In this document: piece after piece, positions 14,841 to 19,556 of the stretch
Layout: each line of letters starts with the position of its first letter
Numbering within the stretch: the stretch's first letter is position 1
From: Rickettsiales bacterium
GTDB lineage: Bacteria > Pseudomonadota > Alphaproteobacteria > Rickettsiales > UBA8987
Reading direction: 5' to 3'
DNA: 19,556 nt
Assembly (NCBI GenBank): GCA_020631295.1
Contig: JAHDHN010000020.1
Coordinates: 1 to 19,556, forward strand
Translations under genes and position numbers: made by a program
The notes under the pieces: generated by a model
What the model was told of the DNA's origin: nothing
What the model saw: the letters and a program-made list of their open reading frames with translations, nothing else
Database searches by the model: none

Positions 14841-14965
14841 TTTAATAATTTCCTCTTCCCAACACCCGTCATTCCATGGCTTGTCCATGGAATCTCCTCA
14901 TAAGGGCACGGCAGTTGTTTGGAGATCCCACGAACGAGTCGTGGGATGACGAGGAAATTATTAAA
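14841..14965. repeat. 125-bp imperfect inverted repeat carrying two covarying hairpins (MITE- or BIME-like)
   Basis: A perfect 15-bp inverted repeat bounds the element (14841-14855 against 14951-14965). Inside are two hairpins in opposite orientation. ATTCCATGG/CCATGGAAT with a 5-nt loop lies at 14871-14893, and ATCCCACGA/TCGTGGGAT with a 5-nt loop at 14925-14947. Both stems are 9 bp and share the outside frame CGTCAT...ATCTCC, but the internal stem bases differ in a compensated way. That is the signature of a structure-conserved repeat. No transposase is encoded. Confidence 0.8.
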
Positions 14966-14983
14966 AACACCTCTATTTTTTTG

Positions 14984-15019
14984 AAAAAAGAGAAACGCCC
15001 CAGGAGGGCGGGGCGTTTC
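14984..15019 (-). terminator. Intrinsic terminator of the Cfa/DUF3833 operon
   Basis: GAAACGCCCC (14992-15001) pairs perfectly with GGGGCGTTTC (15010-15019) around an 8-nt loop. Read on the minus strand the stem is followed by CTCTTTTTTC, a proper T-run (14989-14984). The + strand side lacks a T-run, so it acts only on leftward transcription and should insulate the phage operon from host-operon read-through. Confidence 0.9.
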
Positions 15020-15033
15020 AGTGGGCTAAAGGT

Positions 15034-15068
15034 AACTGAATATCAGGGAGTGTTACTTCTATTCAGTT
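15034..15068. repeat. Perfect 9-bp inverted repeat in the operon's 3' region
   Basis: AACTGAATA (15034-15042) and TATTCAGTT (15060-15068) are exact reverse complements separated by 17 bases. An inner GTAAC/GTTAC pair (15032-15036 and 15052-15056) offers an alternative pairing. It could be an mRNA 3' structure or a protein-binding site; neither can be decided. Confidence 0.5.
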
Positions 15069-15201
15069 TCAGTTGAATAATGACACAAAAAAACCACTAA
15101 TGCAAGATAAAATTTTATGTTTTTTTACAATTAGGTGATATTTTTTTATTTTTCTTGTATTTTATATGCAAAAATACCGAAATAAGCTACTGTTATAGCT
15201 G

Positions 15202-15648
15202 TTATTTCTTCTCAAATGCGATCGCCAAACGCCCTACTGTGATGCCCCATTTTTTCATTACAGTAGTGTTGATAAGCCGTTTTTCATCAATCAAATGCAG
15301 CCTGTCATCCATGGCAATGCGCACTCTTTTTCCTTTAAACGGCACCTCTAATAGATAGTGCATCTGCAGCTGATTGCCCTGCTGCACACCGGTTGCAGTG
15401 CCATGCACATCGGCCGCAGTGGCGGTAAAATTGTTATCATCTTGCATGGCAATAGACCATTTGCGCGTTTGTGTTTTGCCATCATCAAAGCTGAAATGCT
15501 CTGTTAAGGTCCCCTCATTACCCTCCCAGCTGCCCTCTAATATAGCAGTGAAATAACGCTGCGCGCGCCCTTTGCGATCCAGCAATGTGCCCCACACATC
15601 AATCTCACCATTTAAATACTCCCTAATATCGATCACGGGTAATTTCAT
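15202..15648 (-). CDS. DUF3833 family protein
   Basis: This 148-aa protein starts at ATG 15648 after GGAGAG, which overlaps the end of the Cfa gene. The family pattern is clear: an N-terminal LNGEIDVWGTLLDRKGRAQR (about 12-31), SFDDGKTQTRKWSI (about 53-66), and DVHGTATGVQQGNQLQMHYLL (about 80-100). It ends MKKWGITVGRLAIAFEKK. The fold looks like a lipocalin-style beta barrel. Many members carry a lipoprotein signal; this one has none, so it is probably cytoplasmic or membrane-peripheral. Co-occurrence with Cfa, DUF1365 and flavin oxidase genes suggests a role in handling modified lipids. Confidence 0.85.
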   Translation of the reverse strand: MKLPVIDIREYLNGEIDVWGTLLDRKGRAQRYFTAILEGSWEGNEGTLTEHFSFDDGKTQTRKWSIAMQDDNNFTATAADVHGTATGVQQGNQLQMHYLLEVPFKGKRVRIAMDDRLHLIDEKRLINTTVMKKWGITVGRLAIAFEKK

Positions 15649-15659
15649 AGACTGCTCTC

Positions 15660-16814
15660 CTATCTGTCATGCACCAAGGCATATTGATACACATCTGTGG
15701 TGCCGTTATTGAACCCTGCATGGCAATAGGCCAAATAATAGCGCCAGCTTTTTAGGAAGGTCTCATCATAGCCAAGGCTCATAATCTGCTGTGTAGCGGC
15801 ATCCAGATTATGCAACCAGCGCTTTAATGTCTCTGCGTAATCCTTGCCAAAATTAAAAGCATCATGCACGGCAAGGCCCGCCTTATTGGCATAGGCCACA
15901 AACATATCTGGGCTGGGCAATAACCCACCTGGAAAGGTATAGCGGCGGATAAAATCACTGGATTTTGCATAGCCCTCAAATAAAGGGTTATCGATTGTGA
16001 TAGTCTGAATCACCGCGCTGCCTGAGCGGTGCAAACAGGCCTTAATCTTAGCAAAATAACTGTCCCAATATTCTTTTCCCACGGCCTCAAACATCTCAAT
16101 GGATACAATGCTTTCATAGACGCGATCTTCATGACGATAATCCTGCAATGCAAGCACCGCATTATCGTGCATTGAAATGCGCTCTTCTGCATATGCCAGC
16201 TGCGACGGTGACAAGGTGAGCCCTTTGAGCTGCTTGCCCTGCTTGGCGGCATTTTCTGCAAAACCACCCCAGCCACAACCAATTTCCAATACGGATTCTG
16301 CATCACTAATATGCTCTAAAATACGGCCATATTTGCGCTGCTGCGCCTCATAAAGCGATTCTTCTTTAGAGTGAAATAAAGCAGAAGAATAGGTCATGCT
16401 CTCATCTAGCCAAAGTCGGTAAAAATCATTACCCACATCATAATGCGCCTTGATATTTTTCTTTGCCGTACGCAGATTATTGCGGCGGAAGAAATTAACA
16501 ATACGCATAAAGAAAATCTGCAGCATATTGCCCTTGAACAACCCTTGGCCAAAGGCTGTTTTATTCTTTAGCAGCAGGTCCAACAGCCCAAGCAAATCAT
16601 CCGTATCCCACAAGCCCTCAATATAGCTCTCTCCCATCCCCACATCACCACGTGAGATAATTTGGCGAATGGCCTTCCAATCATGAATATGCATCTGCAA
16701 CACAGGCTGCTGCTCTATTTTTCCTTTATATACAAGCTGCCGCCCTCTGGGCGTTGTGACCTCCAATGTACCATATTCAAGCTTGTGTAATATAGGGTCG
16801 AGCAAATATTGCAT
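15660..16814 (-). CDS. cfa: Cyclopropane-fatty-acyl-phospholipid synthase-like methyltransferase
   Basis: This protein has 384 aa from ATG 16814, which overlaps the DUF1365 stop by one base (TAATG). The frame remains open 46 codons further upstream, but that reads through DUF1365, so the coupled ATG is preferred. The SAM-binding motif VLEIGCGWGGF is at 175-185, the HYDVGNDFYRLWLDESMTYS region at 124-143, SIEMFEAVG at 238-246 and FIRRYTFPGG at 288-297. The enzyme transfers a methylene or methyl group from SAM to double bonds in phospholipid acyl chains at the membrane. In this operon type the product may be a methylated or furan-type acyl chain rather than a simple cyclopropane. Confidence 0.9.
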   Translation of the reverse strand: MQYLLDPILHKLEYGTLEVTTPRGRQLVYKGKIEQQPVLQMHIHDWKAIRQIISRGDVGMGESYIEGLWDTDDLLGLLDLLLKNKTAFGQGLFKGNMLQIFFMRIVNFFRRNNLRTAKKNIKAHYDVGNDFYRLWLDESMTYSSALFHSKEESLYEAQQRKYGRILEHISDAESVLEIGCGWGGFAENAAKQGKQLKGLTLSPSQLAYAEERISMHDNAVLALQDYRHEDRVYESIVSIEMFEAVGKEYWDSYFAKIKACLHRSGSAVIQTITIDNPLFEGYAKSSDFIRRYTFPGGLLPSPDMFVAYANKAGLAVHDAFNFGKDYAETLKRWLHNLDAATQQIMSLGYDETFLKSWRYYLAYCHAGFNNGTTDVYQYALVHDR

Positions 16815-17575
16815 TAGCGCGTGGTCTCCTCTGTGGGCATTGGTGGTTTGCGTATATAGGTAATGCCTTTTGCAACAATCCGCAATGCTTGGTAATGAAT
16901 CAAGAAAATCACTTTTAAGGTCACCAGCGGGCGGCTGAAAAACCGCCACCATAAGGCTTTATGGGTAAGCGGCACACGCGGGCCAGACACGGAAGTATAG
17001 AGCATATCACCCTCCTCTGTGCTATAATCAATATGCACGCTCACATGCGTGTTACTGTAATCAAAACGGAACCGATATTCACCCTTCACCTCCATGAAAG
17101 GAGACACGTGAAATTGCTTCTGCGTCACCATCACATCATCCGGCTGAATCACGCGCTGATCTTCATGAAAGAGCATATAGTTATGATGCTCTTTAAAGGT
17201 GTTGCGCACCTCTGCCAGCACCGCGCGCAACCCGCCTTTTTTATCCAAGCAGAACCAGAAAGATACCGGGTTGAAGGCATAACCCAGCACACGCGGCATG
17301 CACATCAGCACCACCTCTCCGTCTGCCTTATCCAGGCCAAAGGCTGCTTTTTGTTCCTCAATCCAGTGCTGCCACTGTTGCGGTTTGGATTTGTTGCCAT
17401 GGTCTTTTTGATACAGCGAAAAAAGGTTAAACCGATTGTTTGACAACACAGGCACATCCAGCTCTTCAAGCGCCTGCAAACTGCTGCACAGATAATATAC
17501 CTTATAGGAAAACGCATTTTTCTTTGGCTGCGTGCGCGCATGGCGCACCACCGCATCTACTATATCTACGCCCAC
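16814..17575 (-). CDS. DUF1365 family protein
   Basis: This 253-aa protein starts at GTG 17575 and overlaps the flavin oxidase gene by 10 bases; slightly later GTG codons are also possible starts. Family marks are the N-terminal VRHARTQPKKNAFSYKVYYL, the central MPRVLGYAFNPVSFWFC and AEVRNTFKEHHNYML. Members are nearly always encoded with Cfa and FAD oxidase genes and are thought to assist fatty acyl modification, but the reaction is not firmly known. No signal peptide is present. Confidence 0.85.
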   Translation of the reverse strand: MGVDIVDAVVRHARTQPKKNAFSYKVYYLCSSLQALEELDVPVLSNNRFNLFSLYQKDHGNKSKPQQWQHWIEEQKAAFGLDKADGEVVLMCMPRVLGYAFNPVSFWFCLDKKGGLRAVLAEVRNTFKEHHNYMLFHEDQRVIQPDDVMVTQKQFHVSPFMEVKGEYRFRFDYSNTHVSVHIDYSTEEGDMLYTSVSGPRVPLTHKALWWRFFSRPLVTLKVIFLIHYQALRIVAKGITYIRKPPMPTEETTR

Positions 17576-18837
17576 CTGGCGCGCACTCCCAAATGTTCAC
17601 ACACATGCATGGCCGACATCACACCGTCCTCATGAAATCCATAACGCAGATGCGCACCCGCAAACCAGCTGCGGCGCACGCCTTGGATCCTGTTCATTTG
17701 CGTTTGTGCCTGCACCATGCTTTGCGAATAGATCGGGTGCTGAAATTTTGCCTCATGCAATATGCTTTGCTCTGCAGGCATGGTATGCGGATTGAGCGTT
17801 ACGAAAAGCGGTGTTTCTTTGGGTATATTTTGCAGCACATTCATCCAATAATGCAATGACACATGGCTGGCCCCTTCAGGATTATCCTCCGCTGCATCAT
17901 ACATCCAGCTGGCCCAACAGCGCTGGCGCGTGGGCAGAATTTCTGCATCTTGATGCAATACTACATGGTTATCGCTATAGCCAAAAGAAGACAGCAATCG
18001 CGTTTCCTCTTCCACCGCTTCTTCACCCAAAATAGCCAACGCCTCATCTGCATGGCAAGCAAACACCAGCTGGTCGTAGGTTTCCTTGTTGCCTTGGCTA
18101 TCCGTAATTTCCACTCGGTCCATATAACGCTTTATGGAGGTCACAGCACTATCCAACCTAATACGCTCTTTAAACGGCGCGGAAAGTATTTCTACATATG
18201 CCATGCTGCCACCCGTTACCGTGTACCACTGCGGGTGCCCAAACACGGTGAGCAAGCCATGCTCATCAAAAAATGTGAGGAAAGTATGCAGTGGAAATTC
18301 CAGCATATCCTGCAGTGACGTGCTCCAAATGGATGCACCCATAGGCAGCAAATAATAACGCTTAAAATACTCACCCACCTTGATGCTCTCTAAAAACGCA
18401 CCTAGTGTTTGGTTATTATTTTGCTGCTTCAGCACTTTCTTGGCATGGCGGTTGAACCAGATGATATCTTTCAACAGCCGCCAGAATGTTGGATTCCATA
18501 TATTACTGCGCTGGCCAAATAACGCATTTGGGTTTTTGCTGGAATATTCAAACGCACCACCGCCCACCGTGGCACCAAAGGACATGCTGCTTTTTTCATA
18601 AGGCACATCTAAATATTCAAACAGCTTCACTAAATTAGGGTAGTTGCGCTTATTAAACACAATAAACCCAATATCCACTGGCTGTATGTTGCCATTCAGC
18701 TCCACATCAATGGTGCAGCTATGCCCGCCTATGCGGCTGTTCTTTTCATAAACGGTAATATCATGTGCGGGATGCAGAATATGTGCGGCCGTCAGCCCGC
18801 TAATACCACTCCCAATAATCGCAATGCGTTGTGACAT
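17566..18837 (-). CDS. FAD-dependent amine-oxidase-like protein (COG2907 type)
   Basis: This 423-aa protein starts at ATG 18837, with a 12-base gap after the SDR stop and a weak ribosome binding site. The N-terminal dinucleotide-binding motif is IAIIGSGISGLTAAHIL (5-21), followed by VYEKNSRIGGHSCTID (29-44) with the acidic ribose-binding residue. A mid-region VTGGSMAYVEIL and the C-terminal WFAGAHLRYGFHEDGVMSAM contain the second FAD-contact pattern (G-x(n)-G-F-H-E-D-G). Relatives act as acyl-chain desaturases or oxidases with Cfa. The product probably introduces or uses a double bond on the Cfa substrate. Confidence 0.9.
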   Translation of the reverse strand: MSQRIAIIGSGISGLTAAHILHPAHDITVYEKNSRIGGHSCTIDVELNGNIQPVDIGFIVFNKRNYPNLVKLFEYLDVPYEKSSMSFGATVGGGAFEYSSKNPNALFGQRSNIWNPTFWRLLKDIIWFNRHAKKVLKQQNNNQTLGAFLESIKVGEYFKRYYLLPMGASIWSTSLQDMLEFPLHTFLTFFDEHGLLTVFGHPQWYTVTGGSMAYVEILSAPFKERIRLDSAVTSIKRYMDRVEITDSQGNKETYDQLVFACHADEALAILGEEAVEEETRLLSSFGYSDNHVVLHQDAEILPTRQRCWASWMYDAAEDNPEGASHVSLHYWMNVLQNIPKETPLFVTLNPHTMPAEQSILHEAKFQHPIYSQSMVQAQTQMNRIQGVRRSWFAGAHLRYGFHEDGVMSAMHVCEHLGVRARWA

Positions 18838-18849
18838 AAAAAGAGTTAC

Positions 18850-19556
18850 CTAAGCCTTAGCCTTTGGACGCACGCGGCTCAAGCCCCCATCCACGGCAAT
18901 GGTTTGCCCAGTTACCCAGCTATTTTCCGGGTCTAGCAGCCACGCAATCATGGAAGCTATGTCTGCAGGCTTACCAACACGGCCCAGCGCATGCATGGCT
19001 TCTGAGAAGGCAAGGCTGGTAGCATTGCTGGTGATCATCTCTGTCATGGGTGTTTCCACCAACCCAGGCGCCACTGCATTCACACGCAAATTATTGCTGG
19101 CATAGGTAGCAGCAGCCGAACGAGCCAGGCCAATTACACCGCCTTTGGCCGCAGCAATTGCCTCATGATTCGCCAAACCTTCCATGGCAGCGGCACTGGC
19201 CATTAGCACTACGCTGCCACCGTCTCGCATGGTTTTTCCTGCGGCAGCCATCACCGAAAATGCCGTGCGCAAATTGCTATTTATAATAGATTCATATTCT
19301 TCTTCTCTGGTCATGTGCGCTGCTTTTAACAACACAGAACCCGCACAATTTACCACACCGGTGATAGGGCCATTCTGCGTAACAGATTCCTTAAACAGCG
19401 CTTGCGTGGCGGCAAAATCTTCTGCCTCCAACACTTGTTTTTGCACCGTTCCATCCAGAGATTCTAGCCGTGCTGCATCACGGCTGGTGGCCACCACTGT
19501 AGCACCACGCGCGGTTAATGCACGCACCACCTCTGTGCCAATGCCGCCTGCGGCCC
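18850..19556 (-). CDS. Short-chain dehydrogenase/reductase, 5' end missing, Tyr-to-Ile at the active site
   Basis: The frame is still open at the right edge, so the gene is partial. The visible N-terminus reads AAGGIGTEVVRALTARGATVV, containing the GGIG of the cofactor loop; the GTG at 19530 is therefore internal. NCAGSV (61-66 counting from that GTG) is the NNAG-type motif. The usual S-x12-Y-x3-K triad appears with S112 and K129, but the Tyr position is I125 (NHEAIAAAKGG). I recall this substitution in other SDRs of this operon type, so it may be a family trait. It probably supports acyl modification; the exact reaction is unclear. Confidence 0.85.
   Translation of the reverse strand, partial: AAGGIGTEVVRALTARGATVVATSRDAARLESLDGTVQKQVLEAEDFAATQALFKESVTQNGPITGVVNCAGSVLLKAAHMTREEEYESIINSNLRTAFSVMAAAGKTMRDGGSVVLMASAAAMEGLANHEAIAAAKGGVIGLARSAAATYASNNLRVNAVAPGLVETPMTEMITSNATSLAFSEAMHALGRVGKPADIASMIAWLLDPENSWVTGQTIAVDGGLSRVRPKAKA

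Larger units (their letters stand above)
14773..15201. other. Non-coding junction between the phage block and the host operon
   Basis: These 429 bases hold no convincing gene on either strand. From left to right they contain the candidate phage promoter, the 125-bp inverted-repeat element, the intrinsic terminator of the host operon and an AT-rich stretch with a perfect 9-bp inverted repeat. An attachment site may lie here, but the other prophage end is outside the window, so no att duplication can be shown. Confidence 0.6.

Noticed and set aside
16815..16952. 46-codon upstream extension of the Cfa frame
   Set aside because: It would read through the end of DUF1365 and the extra residues do not resemble Cfa. 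The TAATG-coupled ATG at 16814 fits the family N-terminus.

Overview
The window is a dense, entirely minus-strand stretch in two blocks. From about 14,770 down to the left edge runs the DNA-packaging, head and tail-assembly region of a tailed bacteriophage (prophage, defective prophage or GTA-like element). From 15,200 to the right edge runs a bacterial operon for modifying membrane fatty acids. The host is probably a proteobacterium, most likely an alphaproteobacterium. This is an inference from the intergenic hairpin repeats (CGTCATTCC...GGAATCTCC type and a CCCGGG palindrome type) and from the SDR / flavin oxidase / DUF1365 / Cfa / DUF3833 gene set. No rRNA, tRNA or housekeeping gene is present to settle it.

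Phage block, in transcription order (right to left): two small genes (66 and 77 aa, the second in the small-terminase position), large terminase, DUF4055-type portal, a BMT5-like (DUF2431) putative RNA methyltransferase, an AlkB-family dioxygenase, a secreted thermonuclease, a coiled-coil scaffold candidate, major capsid protein candidate, a 70-aa basic protein, a 283-aa beta-rich protein, a 425-aa repeat-bearing fibre-like protein, a C1q/TNF-like fibre-head protein, an adaptor-like protein, then connector, head-closure, HK97-gp10-like and terminator-like proteins. A tail tube protein with an added PKD plus leucine-rich C-terminus follows, and last come the two tail assembly chaperone frames joined by a canonical -1 frameshift site. 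Genes are tightly packed, often with one-base TAATG overlaps. The tape-measure gene expected next is not in the window. No integrase, repressor, replication or lysis gene is visible.

Host block, in transcription order: SDR (5' end cut by the window edge), FAD-dependent amine-oxidase-like protein, DUF1365 protein, cyclopropane-fatty-acyl-phospholipid synthase-like methyltransferase and DUF3833 protein. A strong intrinsic terminator follows. The genes overlap or nearly abut, as in a single operon modifying acyl chains of membrane phospholipids.

The most notable features are: (i) the TAATG-coupled BMT5-like / AlkB pair between portal and scaffold genes, a possible RNA-uridine modification module; (ii) a textbook T TTT TTG frameshift site with a Shine-Dalgarno-like stimulator 10 nt upstream; (iii) a tail tube protein carrying PKD and LRR-like decoration; (iv) two inverted copies of a double-hairpin repeat flanking the thermonuclease-scaffold cassette; and (v) a 125-bp inverted-repeat element with covarying hairpins at the phage-host junction.
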